From NCBI GenBank assembly GCA_905182985.1, contig CAJJDN010000100.1, positions 218,399 to 282,398 of the forward strand: DNA of 64,000 nucleotides. Reading direction: 5' to 3'. The stretch's first letter is position 1, and each line of letters opens with the position of its first letter. Source of the DNA: Paramecium sonneborni. Lineage: Eukaryota; Ciliophora; Oligohymenophorea; Peniculida; Parameciidae. Shown here piece after piece: positions 1 to 11,793 of this stretch. The notes beneath the pieces are model-generated. The model had not been told where the DNA came from. It searched no databases and was given only the letters and a program-made list of their open reading frames with translations. A program made the translations under genes and the position numbers.

Positions 1-2805
1 AATTGAATCCTTATTTTCTTTAAAAATATGTTCTATAATTCCTTCAATTCCTTCTTTTTTTCTAAATTCTGTAAATAGACAAAAAGCAATTAATAAATTA
101 AATGCATGATTATTATAATTTGTAAATTTGGTTTCCTTTGATAATTGAGAGACTTCAAATTCAAATGAAACCATTACATCAGATTATTTAAATAATTAAG
201 TAATTAAAATGTCTAATCTCATTAAATTATTTACCTATCCTCTTAGTAATATATGTTTGTAGAGACAATACCACTATACTATATATATAGAATTATCATT
301 TTAATTTTTACATACTAATTATAAAAATGATGAAAGAGCATGGATTAATTGATTGATATTTTATTGAAACATATCCTCATCTTATATCACCATATCTTAA
401 TTCTCATATAATAACTCATTGATATTCAACTCATAAATAATTTTATTCACATAATCAATACAACCAATTTCTCTTGCAATACATTATCGTCTAACTAAAG
501 GATCAGAATTTAAATTTTCCTAAACTTAACCATCTTAATTGTCTGTCAACCATAACATAATTTTGATGAGGGATTTAGCTGCCTGATTAATATTTTAAAT
601 AGTTTAAGCTTATTATTTTAGAAATTAAAATGTGAGATTTTTAGATTCTTTAGAATCTTTAAATTTATGATTGTTGAATTTGAATTTTAAAGTTGATAAT
701 TAAATAGAATTTTTAGCTAAAACAATTAATGGGAACATTAAATCTAAGACTTCACTTAATTCTTCAATTTCACTTTAATCTACAACTTCAAATTTGAAAT
801 TTGAACCTTAAAAGTCCTCACTTGCCATCACATCCAAATACTTAGTATTAAGAGGATTTAAATTAATAAAAGTAGGTTTAAAGGTTTCATCATCTGATTT
901 GTAATGTCGCATGTCAACTTTATTTTTAGCTTATCTTTTCATTTCACTCTCTATAAACTAAATAATCTCTAGTTCTTCTGATTTTAATTATTATTTATTC
1001 TTTTTTATATAAAAATCTAAATCAGGGATTAATGTTACCCATTCATCATGTAATTATTTATATAATGTTTATTCTAAATTTTCTTCACCATATTCATTAA
1101 ACTTGCCCAACCTTGTTATTAATGTAACTTAATAGCCACCTTCTTCTTAATTGTCAACTTCAATAGGATATTTCCCATCCTTAGTTACAATATTAAATGT
1201 TGTATCATTTGTAAAAGGTAACTAATCTTTATAAAAGATAGGATTATTGCCTAACTTAGTTAAAAATAATAATTAATGATCTAATAAACAAGAATCTTAT
1301 TCAACTTCTTCTTAATTTCCTTAAGTCTATTAGTATTAAGTTAAAATACGTTCATCTTATTATGTTAAAGTATTTTAATTTTAATTATTATTATTTTATT
1401 GCATGATTAGATTTCTATATAATTTTATTCCTGGTAAATTTTTTATAGTTGTTGATTTTGATTCAGTTTATTTGGAAGCATCCAATTTTTTTTAAGATGT
1501 AGTATTAAGTTTTCGATACTTATTGATTATTTCTTTAGATAATTATAGTTTATTATCAAGTGGATTAACTCTTAAAAACTCTCCTGTTAACATATGTCTA
1601 AGTAAGAAAGCTGTATAACCAACTAAATTTGGTTTATTACCTACAGTAAATTAAATTTCATCAGAATATTTTTGATCATTTTCTGGTAAAATTTAGAAAA
1701 TAGATGCTGCCTTTTCAATTAGATCTGAATTCTATATATCATTAATTTATAAATAAACTGAAGGATAACATCCCACTGCATTTATAGATGATGTTAAATA
1801 TCCTTTATTTATTTAACTTTCTTGTTGATCATCTACTTTTATTGATCTGCTTCTTGATTCTTATCCTTCTTTTTTTATTTTTTATTACATATGTACTATT
1901 CTTACATATTAACCATAAAATAAATGGCTATTATCTTTTTCTTATTTCAAAACTATAGCTTATAGTGTGTTATGGCTTATAGATTCTTTTGAATCTGTAG
2001 TAAATTGTTTGTATTAGGCTTTGTAAAATTTGAATTAGTATTAATTTTCAATTATTGCTGGGATAGTTAAAAACTCATTATTATGATCAAGATTATTAGA
2101 TTTTATTATCTCAGGTAAGCGGTAAATTTCTTATAAAGTATCAAATTTCAAGATTGTATCACTTTGAACTAATAGAAATTGATCAAATGAATGAACTGGA
2201 CTGCCATATTTTATGTCTAAAGCCAAAGGATCAGGTTATACTGTAAAATACATTAAAGAACTCAAAATTGTTCCGATATTTGAATTTGAATTATTATTTT
2301 CTGCTCTCAACAAAAATACTTAACTTAATGGTTAATATAACATTATTGTATCTCCATACATTATTTTTTGCCCCTTTGTTTATTTCAACAGATTTTGATT
2401 ATATTTTTTTTCAGTCTCCATTCTTGTGTATAGTAATTACTTCTACACATTAAAAGAAGCTCCAAAAGACTTATTTGAATTGTAATTTTTTTAGGCTTCA
2501 TACATCAGTTTAGGAAACACTTTAAATACCATATGCTGAGGAAAATTATACATATTAAATGTACAAGAATTACCTAATTAAAGCTTTGTTTCCATTAGGT
2601 ATTATTCATTCCTAGCAAGTAAATAGTATATCTTATTATCTACCATACATCTAAGTATAATATTGTCTCCATATTTCAAGATTTATTATTCTTCTTCCAT
2701 AAAATTAATGAATTATTTATAATGTTGTTCAAATAAGCGATATTGATATTCATTAATAATTAAACAATCTTAATGATTTATGATTTTATCACACCAATTA
2801 TTCAT
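1..2805 (-). CDS. IP3-receptor/ryanodine-type Ca2+-release channel, N-terminal part (cut at left edge)
   Basis: The minus-strand frame is open from ATG at 2805 to the window edge, about 935 codons, with Gln at TAA/TAG; a TGA lies just upstream of the ATG. Residues about 30-430 look like the IP3-receptor N-terminal and MIR region: short blocks such as GDNIILRCMVDNKIYYLLAR, YGDTIMLYQPL, YGQYVRIVHMQ and FLLRHMLTGEFLRVN follow in the order seen in IP3 receptors. The part nearest position 1 is helical and resembles the RIH region. IP3 receptors are tetrameric Ca2+ channels of ER and related stores; Paramecium is known to have a family of such CRC channels. The pore would lie beyond the window, so channel function is inferred. 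I saw no intron that must be removed but did not check every codon. Confidence 0.82.
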
Positions 2806-3208
2806 ATCTTCTCATAATACCACAATTTTAAAAAAATTAAATATCTATTTCTTCAAATATAAAAATACTATAATTAACTTCAATCCACTTTTATACCTTA
2901 ATAATTATAATAAATTTATTAACTGAAATACATTGACAATCAATTCGTTTAATTTCTTTTTATATTATGATTAGTTTCTTTAGCTTAAGAAGTATAATTA
3001 CTATAAGAATCTATATCTTTTTTGAAGTCCAAAAAATCTTAAGATATCAGTAAGATAACAATTGAATACAAAATTTCTCAGTTTCAAATGTTGATCAGAC
3101 TTATGAAAACCGTTGTATTATAGCAAGCTTCAGTTAATTTTCTAAGAAATAAACCATGATAGGAAAGGTTTAATATTTTATAAGCAATTTATAAATCTAA
3201 ATCATAAA
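2806..3208. other. Intergenic, between divergent channel genes
   Basis: A 403-bp AT-rich spacer between the start codons of two divergent ion-channel genes. It must hold both promoters. I see no RNA gene or convincing reading frame in it. Confidence 0.6.
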
Positions 3209-5628
3209 ATGAGCAATCCTAAATTCTTGTTATAGTTTGCCATAAGATAAGCAAGACATTAAGAAGATAGGAGGATAGAGATAGAGGCTATGAATAATGT
3301 AGAAAAAGTAATTTAAGAGTTTGAGAACAGTGAGTAAAATTATAAAATAAGTAGTGTATGGAAAACGAAGCCTTTAAAGATAATTCAAAATATAGCAATA
3401 TTTATTACAAATATGAAGCATTTTTCAACTTCTTATAGATTTAAGATTTTGAACAAGGATATTTTTCATCTAATAAGGGATAAAACGAGCTCATTTTAAT
3501 ATTATCTGTATAGTCGATTGTTAGAAAAAATGCCTACAAAGGTATAAAAGATTTTGATAAGAAATAGATTGGTTAAATGAAGTATGAAGGGAAATAAACA
3601 AATGCAATTTGGTGGAGAATATGGTCATTTCTTAAAAGTAATCAAACTGTTTTATTACCTGCTGACAAATTTTTATTTATTTGGGATGTCATCTTAATGT
3701 TTGTGACTATTGTGAATATTCTGTATGTTCCCTTATAGTTATCCTTTGATTTAAACAAAGAAGAGATAGGAAATGCATACTTATTATTTAGTACACTTCC
3801 GAGTTGCATTTTTTTGGTTGAATTAGTTTTGAATTTTTTTAAAGGTTATTATGCTAGAGGAATATTGCATACATCAAAAAAGGACATATTTTGGCATTAT
3901 GTAAAGGGAGAATTTATTGTTGATCTTACAGTTGTGTTACCCTTTATATTTTAATGGTGTGGGTACTAATTTGCAAATTATTTAATGTTGATAAGAATGA
4001 CTAAAGTAAGAAGAACAATGATAGTAATAGAGGAGATTTCGAATTTCAAAGAAAAAACAGCAGTTATATATTCTTTATTTTGTTTGATTTATTCTCTTTT
4101 ACTAATTTCTCATTTTTGTGCATGTTTATTTCATTATTTTGCAATTCTTGAAGTTGATTATGGATATTCACATACTTGGCTACATTAATAAGGAATATTT
4201 GAATCAGAGGCATATGTAAAATACTTTACTTCATTGTATTGGGTAACAATAACATCAATGACTGTTGGATATGGAGATATAGTACCTGTAACAACTCCTG
4301 AAAAAATTTTAGTCACTTTTCTAACATTTTTAGTAGTAGGTACATTTGGATATGCTTTAGGAATGATTTAAAGTATATTCTATAAATTAGCTGAATAATA
4401 AAATATAAACAATTCTAAACTTAGACTTGTTAGCAACCATATAAAATAAAGAGGATTAAATACTCAATTACAATTTAGAGTTCGAAAATATATTGAATAT
4501 TATTTGTAATTTAAATAGGAAGAGGAATTAGATTTAGATGAATTGATGGGATAGTTGAATCCAAATTTAAAATAAGAAGTTTAAATAGCAATGTATTATA
4601 GTTATTTTAAGAATTCAAAATTATTAGGTTCAAAGTTATCAGATGAAATAATAAAAAAACTATGTTTTTGTGTTCATGAAAGAACTTATGCTCCTGAAGA
4701 ATTTATTATAAAGAAAGATGATCACCCCGATAAATTATATATTGTATTATCAGGAAGAATAAAATCAGTATTATTAGATAGGACAATTAAAAAATATATA
4801 AGTAGTAAACTTGTTTGTGAGAGAGAATTCTTTTTTTAAGAATATATGTAATTTGATATGGTGGCTGATACATTTGTATAAGTAGCATATATAAATAAAA
4901 CTGATTTCTTAAATATTTTATAGAAAGATAATAGATAATATGAAAAGTATAAATTAATTTTAGATTAAACTTAATTTGGGGATAATAACAATTAGATAAT
5001 TTGTGAAGCATGTTCTAGTCATCACTAATTCAAGCATTGTCCTTTAGTTTTTTTAAGAAAAAACAAGAATAAAGTGATTTCAATATACAATAGTAGTATT
5101 GATCATTAGAGACAACAATATATGAGATAAAAAAAGAAGAAAAGATTTAGTTCTTAATTAATTAAAGAATGTGCTTTAGATTAAATTCTGGATTAGAATA
5201 AATCTCTTGCTACTATTGATAGTAAACTTCTCATAAGATTAGGAATATAAAGAAGTGATGAAGATGAAGCTTCATATCCTGATTAGACTATGGTGTTATA
5301 ACCTTTTTTAAATTAGCAAGAATAAATAATCTTGTTGAAGAATAGAAGGATGGGATCAGTGAGTCGTAGAAGTTTACTTATACCAAATTCTATATGCAAC
5401 AATCTCTAAGATTATATAGAAGAAAATCAAACTTAAATATTCAAGGAAGAAATAAATATTGATAAAGTAGAGGAATTTGACTACTATTACCCTCATCATA
5501 ATATAACTAAGGTTTCTAAATTAATTAATAATTATAATATCTATTCCAGAGTCTTAGATAAAATAAGAGGACATAAAAATAGATTTGCTTAATACATTGC
5601 TAGATAAATTATGTATAAAATTTTATGA
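3209..5628 (+). CDS. Voltage-gated-type K+ channel with cyclic-nucleotide-binding domain
   Basis: About 797 aa after removing one 26-nt intron (3542-3567), which otherwise leads into TGA. Several hydrophobic segments precede a weakly charged S4-like stretch with spaced Arg/Lys, then the pore with the K+ filter TSMTVGYGD. A soluble part follows with a cNMP-binding fold (FIIKKDDHPDKLYIVLSGRI), as in EAG/HCN-like channels, and a basic tail with a Cys/His cluster near residues 560-580. These channels carry K+ across the plasma or ciliary membrane and set excitability in Paramecium. The ATG at 3209 is the first in frame. A second ATG at 3290 is possible. Whether cAMP or cGMP binds cannot be told from sequence. 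Confidence 0.85.
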
Positions 5629-6697
5629 ATTAAATTTATTAATTTTATTATTATTATTGAAAAAATGGCATTATAGAATTTTTAATCATTTTCGAAAATC
5701 TAAATGAAGCCATACAAAACTAACAAATACTTCTTTTGAACAATAGATAATAAATTTTCCCAAAAACCTAATTTAAATGGTATCAATGCAATTATATAAG
5801 AATATATAGATCTATGGAGATAAATTTCTGAATAACCAAAATGCCTTAAGTTTATTCATAACACTTTAAAACATGTTGAATTATCCAAATAATAATTAAA
5901 TTAATATCCTTTATTTAAAGTAAATAAAGTTCTTTATTCTAAATTTCCATGATTTACAGGTATTCATATGCAATCGAAAGATATTTTGTAAATTTATTCT
6001 ATCAAATTATGCATTTTTTTCTTTCCATAACTCTTTGATGAAAAAACCATTTCCAAAGAGTCATAAAAATTCTTTTATCATTCGAAAATCTAGTGTAATA
6101 TTTTTTTATTAATTATTTTGAACATTATAAAGCAAATAGTAAAATTATTCATATTCGATTATTTTTTTTCATTTTACATAGTATAAATAGTAATTAATAA
6201 AATATATCTTTAATATTTCTCTTAAAAAAATATAATTAAATATTATTTTTAAATTTTAAATGTGATGCTGAATGGATGAGTCGTTTTTTTTATTTTCATT
6301 TCATTATAAAATTTTGTTGATTATCTAAAACTTATTCAGAAATTTCATTGAGATCCCTTATATAATAAATAAATAAATAGAAAATCGAAATATTCAATAA
6401 TTCTCTAAATTCATTAAGTATTTTGGAACTTTTTTCCAACTGCAACAATAACAAATTAGATAGAAAATTTTTAAATAATTAACAAGAGAATGAAAGAAAT
6501 TAGTCAGTAGATTAGTAAATAATTATTAAATTAATTTCTTTGGGATCTAAGAAACTCTTTTATTTTTAATAACTTCATTCGATTCATTTATTTAATGGAT
6601 TTTGAAATTGAAAAGCTATATGTGTATGATGGTATTTAGTCTTGATATATTAAAATAAAGCATTTAATAATGATTGGACAATATGTATTCATTTATC
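5629..6697. other. AT-rich spacer holding one interrupted reading frame
   Basis: About 1.07 kb between two plus-strand genes. Apart from the interrupted frame at 5665-5952, listed separately, I see only short frames broken by TGA and no RNA gene. Confidence 0.5.
5665..5952 (+). pseudogene. Small reading frame broken by one in-frame TGA
   Basis: ATG at 5665 gives 24 codons, then TGA at 5737-5739, then about 70 more open codons to TGA at 5950. The part after the first TGA reads like a real helical protein (IIQEYIDLWRQISEQ...). No GT lies between the ATG and the first TGA, so no intron can remove it. It could be a decayed gene copy, an error in the sequence, or chance. Family not recognised. 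Confidence 0.3.
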
Positions 6698-7324
6698 ATG
6701 TTCGGTTCATATCAACTTTAGCCTAGAAAAACTAAACTGCTGCGGTAGTTTAAAAAAAAAATGATTAAGGATAGTAAATATAGAATATAGTAAAAATACA
6801 GTAGAAATAAAAAGAATAAAGAAAAACAAAAGGAGATAGGAAGAAATGATAAATAAGTTAATTAGATAAATAGAAGGGAATTTGATATGAAGCTAATTTT
6901 CTATTTAATTGGTATAGCTTTATTTTTTGCAATTATTACATTTCTTGCAATCAGATTGAATAATAGATAAATTCAAGAATATGTTTATTAAAAATATATA
7001 TAGTTATAAAAAACCTAATTATAGTAGATATTGAGTATGGTTTATTTAGTTTTATAAAAATATTATTTGAATGAGAAAAGACAAAAAGCTGAATGGGAAT
7101 TTAGTTTGGAATGTTGTTTAATTTGTAATGTAATAATTAAGATTGAATAATATATGAAATTAATTTATTTTATTTTTTAAGAATTCTTTTAAAAAAAGAT
7201 AAAAAAATAAGGGTAAGTATGGTACGATAAAATGATTATTGTTAATAAAATGAATTATAAGTTTGAGTTTTGTATATTATATATTAAAATGGGGTTTATT
7301 TTAATTTATTTTTGGAAAATATGA
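6698..7324 (+). CDS. Putative single-pass membrane protein, unknown
   Basis: One uninterrupted frame of 208 codons. A basic, Lys/Asn/Gln-rich N-terminal half is followed by one clear membrane segment near residues 67-84 (LIFYLIGIALFFAIITFLAI), then a helical stretch and a short Cys motif (CCLIC). The C-terminal third is hydrophobic and less protein-like, so the true gene may end earlier or contain an intron I could not place. Only TGA stops here, so long chance frames are easier than usual. Not recognised. Confidence 0.4.
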
Positions 7325-7387
7325 TAACACGTGTTTTTGGATATATATTATTTAAGGAATGGTGGATAGAAAAAATAAATATTTTTA

Positions 7388-9994
7388 ATGAATAGTAAAT
7401 AGAAGGCATTTGCCTTGTTGTTACTGTTTATGCTTTCAGGAGTGTAAGTGATGACATAGGATTTGACTGAAGAACAAAGAAAGTTATTAGAAGAATCTTA
7501 AGAAACTCATGAATTTTAAGCTGAAACAGGTAGATTGATGGATATATTGATAAATTCTCTTTATACATAAAAGGAAATCTTTCTTAGAGAATTAATATCA
7601 AATGCAGCAGATGCTCTTGATAAAATTCGTTTTTTAAGTGTTAAGAATCCTGAGATATTGGGAGAGAAGACAGAATTAGCAATAAGGATAGAAATAAATA
7701 CAGAAGAGAAAACAGTATCAGTGACAGATAGTGGTATAGGTATGACAAAGAATGATTTGATATCAAATTTGGGTACAATAGCAAAATCAGGGACAACTTA
7801 ATTTATAGAGGCAATAAAAGGAGGAAATGTAAATTTAATAGGTTAATTTGGTGTTGGTTTTTATTCATGTTTTTTGGCAGGATAAAAGGTGACAGTAGCA
7901 TCAAAAAATGGTGATGATGATGATTAATATATTTGGGAGTCATAAGCAGCACATTCATTTGCAGTATCAAAAGATCCAAGAGGAAATACATTAGGTAGAG
8001 GTACTTAAGTGACTATTCATTTGAAATAAGATGCAGTTGAATTTGCAGAGGAAAGTACAATTAGAGAATTGATAAAGAAATATTCTGAATTTATAAATTT
8101 CCCAATTTATTTAAAGGTAACAAGAGAAGTATCAAAATAAGTAGAAGAAGAAGGCGAATAATAAGATCAATAAGAGAATAATGATGATGATGAAGTTAAA
8201 GTTAAAGATGATGATGATGATGCAGATACAAAAAAGAAAGCAACAAAAACAATAAAAGAAAAGGTTTCTGAATGGGTATAAGTAAATGAGAATAAAGCTA
8301 TTTGGTTAAGGCCAAAAGAAGAAATCTCAGATGATGATTATAAGAAATTCTATAAAGTATTATCTAAGAATTCAGGTGAAGATCCATTTAATTGGGTACA
8401 TTTTAAAGCTGAAGGAGAAGTTGAATTTACATCTCTTATTTATATTCCAAAAAGAGCTCCAAGTGATATGTTTGATAATTATTATGGTAAATAGACAACA
8501 AATTTGAAATTATATGTTAGAAGAGTTTTGATTAGTGAAGAATTTGAAGATATTCTTCCAAGATATTTAAGTTTTGTCAAAGGAGTTATTGATTCAGATG
8601 AGTTACCTTTAAATGTAAATAGAGAAACCCTTTAATAACTTAAAATGTTAAAAGTTATTTCAAGAAAGATTGTTAAGAAGATTTTAGAATTGTTTTAAGA
8701 TTCTGCTTCTTATGATGATGAAGATGAAGAAGAAACAGAGGAAGGAGAAGAAGATGATAATATGGCTGAAACTACTCCAGAGGAATAATAGAGATTAAAA
8801 GATGAGAAAAGAAAAAAGAAGATTGATGAATATAATGAATTTTGGAAAGAATATGGAAAGAATATCAAATTAGGAGTTATTGAAGATTCTTCTAATAGAT
8901 AAAAATTAGCTGAATTAACAAGGTATCATTATATTAACTCACTTATGAAATATGTTTAGTATGATGACAACATTAATATGGATAATAAATAGATTCATTT
9001 CTATTTATTAAATGATCTATATAAACAGTCGTCTGATTTAACTTATTTCTAAATTATCATCTTCCATATATTAAATATTATTATACCTAATATATTATTT
9101 TAGATGGTATTCAAGTAAGAATTCAACTGATTTGACCTCATTTGATGATTATATTGAAAGAGCTAAACCAGGATAAGATTCTATTTATTATTTGGCTGGT
9201 GAAAATAAAGAACAATTATTGGCATCTCCAATTATTTAAGGCTTAATTAAAAAAGGATATGAAGTTTTATTGTTAGATGATCCTGTTGATGAATTCACAT
9301 TCTAACATTTAAATGAATATAAATAGAAGAAATTAGTTAATGTTGGCAAAGGAGATTTCAAATAACCTGAAGATAATGATGAATAAAGAAAGAAATTAAA
9401 AGCTTTAAAAAAAGTATTCTAACCTTTAACTGATTGGTGGAGAAAGTTATTATCAGAAAATGTCGATTCAGTTGTTATTTCTTAAAGATTGATTGAAGAT
9501 CCCATTATAGTTGTTTCTTCAGAATCTGGATATTCTGCAAATATGGAAAGAATATCTAAAGCCTAAGCTTATTCTAGTAAGGGTGGAAATTCCTAACAAT
9601 TTGGTAAGAAGATTGTTGAAATTAATCCAAATCATCAAGCTATTTAAGAATTACTATAAAGAGTTAAAGATGATCCTGATTAAGAAACTGAAGAAATGGC
9701 TAGAGTTCTTTATGAAGCTGCTTTAGTTAATTCTGGTATAAATAATTATTTATTAATTTAGGTTATTCTATTCCAAATCCTGAAAAGTTTGCTAGTAGAT
9801 TCTATAAATTATTTAATTCAGCTTTAGGTATTGATAGAGATGCACCAATCAAAGATTTTGAAGTTGAAATAGAAGATGAACCTGAAACTTCATCTGAACC
9901 TCCTGTTGATTAAGATGGAACCAAATGGGAAAAGGTTAATACAGATGATGCTTAATGGGAAACTGTAAGTGATGATAAAAGAGATGATTTATGA
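7388..9994 (+). CDS. GRP94: ER-type Hsp90 (GRP94/endoplasmin)
   Basis: About 799 aa. A hydrophobic signal peptide ([13 protein letters not shown]) leads into the Hsp90 ATPase domain: [22 protein letters not shown] and [12 protein letters not shown] are visible. An acidic Asp/Glu-rich linker near residues 245-285, the middle domain with VNRETLQQ, and the dimerisation domain follow. The C-terminus ends ...KRDDL, a KDEL-like retrieval signal. It is an ATP-driven chaperone for secretory proteins in the ER lumen. Two introns: 8923-9103 (181 nt, very long for Paramecium) and 9736-9761 (26 nt). Splicing the first joins LTR to WYSSKNS, which matches Hsp90s; reading through it hits TGA soon after. The long intron carries a probable snoRNA. 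Confidence 0.95.
8947..9049 (+). ncRNA. Probable box C/D snoRNA inside GRP94 intron
   Basis: The intron 8923-9103 contains a perfect C box ATGATGA (8961-8967) and D box CTGA (9033-9036), 65 nt apart. They are closed by a terminal stem: GAAATA (8947-8952) pairs with TATTTC (9044-9049), with further pairs inside. A C'-like ATGATCT lies at 9012-9018; no clear D' box. The 10 nt at 9022-9031, TAAACAGTCG, just upstream of the D box, are complementary to CGACUGUUUA in a highly conserved part of large-subunit rRNA (recalled, not searched). By the fifth-base rule the target would be the C in CGA-C-UG. Intron-hosted C/D snoRNAs guide 2'-O-methylation after release from the spliced intron. The site assignment is a prediction. 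Confidence 0.72.
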
Positions 9995-10156
9995 TTCATT
10001 TATACATTTGTATTGTAAATTTTTATCTTCCATAAATTTATTCATTTTCTTCTCTATTCTAATTCTAAACTATATTCCATCTATTCTTTAACATATTTTA
10101 TAGTTCTAATTTATTTAATTATTAACAGTAATAAATAAATTTTTTTTGAAATAAAC

Positions 10157-10918
10157 ATGAACTCTAACTCTGATTAGTAATCATCTTCTCTAAATTCTTA
10201 GTCATTTCCTTTTCAAAGTATTATTAATAGGAAATTCTGGAGTCGGCAAATCATGTATGCTTATGCGATATTCTGTATTTCATTATTATTATTAATTCTT
10301 TTAAGGAGAATCAATTCACAAATAATTTCTATAATACAATTGGAGTCGATTTTAAAACTAAAACTGTTACTATTGGTGAACATAATGTTAAATTACAGAT
10401 TGTTATATACATAATCTTATTACTTAGTGGGACACTGCAGGTTAAGATAGATTTAGAACTATAACTTGTAGTTATTATAGAGGTGCTCAAGGTATTATTA
10501 TCGTTTATGATATTACTGACAGAGAGTCTTTCGAAAATGTCAAAACTTGGATAGCTGAAATTGATAAGTATTCTATATAACAATTAACAGGTATGCATCT
10601 GAATCAGTAAACAGAATGTTAGTTGGAAATAAGGCTGATATAACAGAAAGAAGAGAAGTTTCATATGAAGAGGGTTTAGAACTTTGTAATTTCTATTTCT
10701 ATTCTTTAGCTAGATAATATCAATTCCCTTTCTATGAAACAAGTGCCAAATCATCTATCAATGTTGAAGCAGCATTCACTCATATTACTAAAAATATCTT
10801 GAATCGTGAAATTCATAATTCTAAAGCTGTAGTTAGGAAAACATCAAATATGAGATTATAAACTCGATAATAACAATAATAATAAGAGAAAAAGAAGCAA
10901 GAAGATTTATGTTGTTGA
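10157..10918 (+). CDS. Rab-family small GTPase
   Basis: 210 aa after removing five short introns: 10177-10201, 10275-10305, 10402-10427, 10568-10590 and 10686-10709. All G motifs are present: GNSGVGKS, a conserved Thr in the effector loop ([10 protein letters not shown]), WDTAGQDRF, VGNKAD and ETSAK. The tail is Gln/Lys-rich and ends in CC, a double-geranylgeranyl signal. It should cycle between GDP and GTP on membranes and direct vesicle traffic; the sequence is closest in style to Rab1/Rab8, but the subfamily is not certain. The last intron is 24 nt, a multiple of three and stop-free, so retention would add eight residues just before ETSAK. Confidence 0.93.
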
Positions 10919-11144
10919 TTTTTAGAATGAACTATTAATAAGTAATACTTACTATTGTTTGAATCAAATTTATTTTAATTTTATTAGTTTGTTTTCAATT
11001 ATCTATTAAGATCAACTAAATTAAATTTATACACAAATTATTAATACTCATATAAATTGACTTACTCAGCAGATCAACAATATTTTCGGAATATTTGATT
11101 TAATAGAAATTAAAATAATATCTGTTATGAAAATGAGTATTTAA

Positions 11145-11441
11145 TCATTTTTTAAGATCATCATATATTTTAAAGAAGAGATCATCTTTCTCTAATGATT
11201 CCTCAACTTGATCACTTTTATGCTAATTAAATTTATGTTCATCCTCTTCTTCTTCTGTTTAGAATTTATGATTTTATCTTTAAACTTTACCAGTGCTTTC
11301 TTAAACACTATCATCATTATCATCAATAAAATGGGATTGTTTTGCTATATTTTAATTATATGGAGGCATAAGACATAATAAAATATTCAAAGCTGAAACA
11401 GTAAGTATGAAGACATGATTATGTGCTAGAAAAGCATCCAT
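11145..11441 (-). CDS. Small membrane-anchored acidic protein, unknown
   Basis: One exon of 98 codons. A hydrophobic segment near residues 10-27 (VFILTVSALNILLCLMPPY) could be a membrane anchor or signal peptide; the rest is acidic and Gln/Lys-rich and probably disordered. I do not recognise a family. It lies between a Rab gene and a JmjC gene with no sign of shared regulation. It could be a short secreted or membrane peptide. Confidence 0.5.
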
Positions 11442-11793
11442 AAAAATAATTAATAATATAAAATATATAATTATTGTATAAAATAAATTGTATGTTGGAT
11501 AGAACATAATGAAAGAAGAAAATGGTATTTAATATTAAATGAGCCATAAAGGTAGAGTTGAAGTCATAGATAGGTAAGATAATATATATTAAAAGTAGAA
11601 CTTAAAGATATTGATTTAAATTTAAATAAGAAAGAAGTTGAAATAAAATGAAAAAATTTAGTGGAATGATAATTATAATGAATGTTGAAGCCTCATTATA
11701 ACATATAATGTAAGTGTGATGAAATGAAATTTAACTAATAAGTTTAGTTTTAAATGAATAAATTTCTTTAAATTATATAAGTATTTTTGGTAA
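11442..11793. other. Spacer with a doubtful short plus-strand frame
   Basis: About 350 bp. A 59-codon plus-strand frame starts at 11509. In a neighbouring frame after about 11595 lies a more protein-like stretch (VELKDIDLNLNKKEVEIK) ending in TGA, but no intron joins the two cleanly. I do not call a gene here. Confidence 0.4.

Noticed and set aside
213..234. A 22-nt intron-like stretch in the Ca2+-channel gene
   Set aside because: Reading through it keeps one continuous, protein-like frame; removing it shifts into a worse frame.
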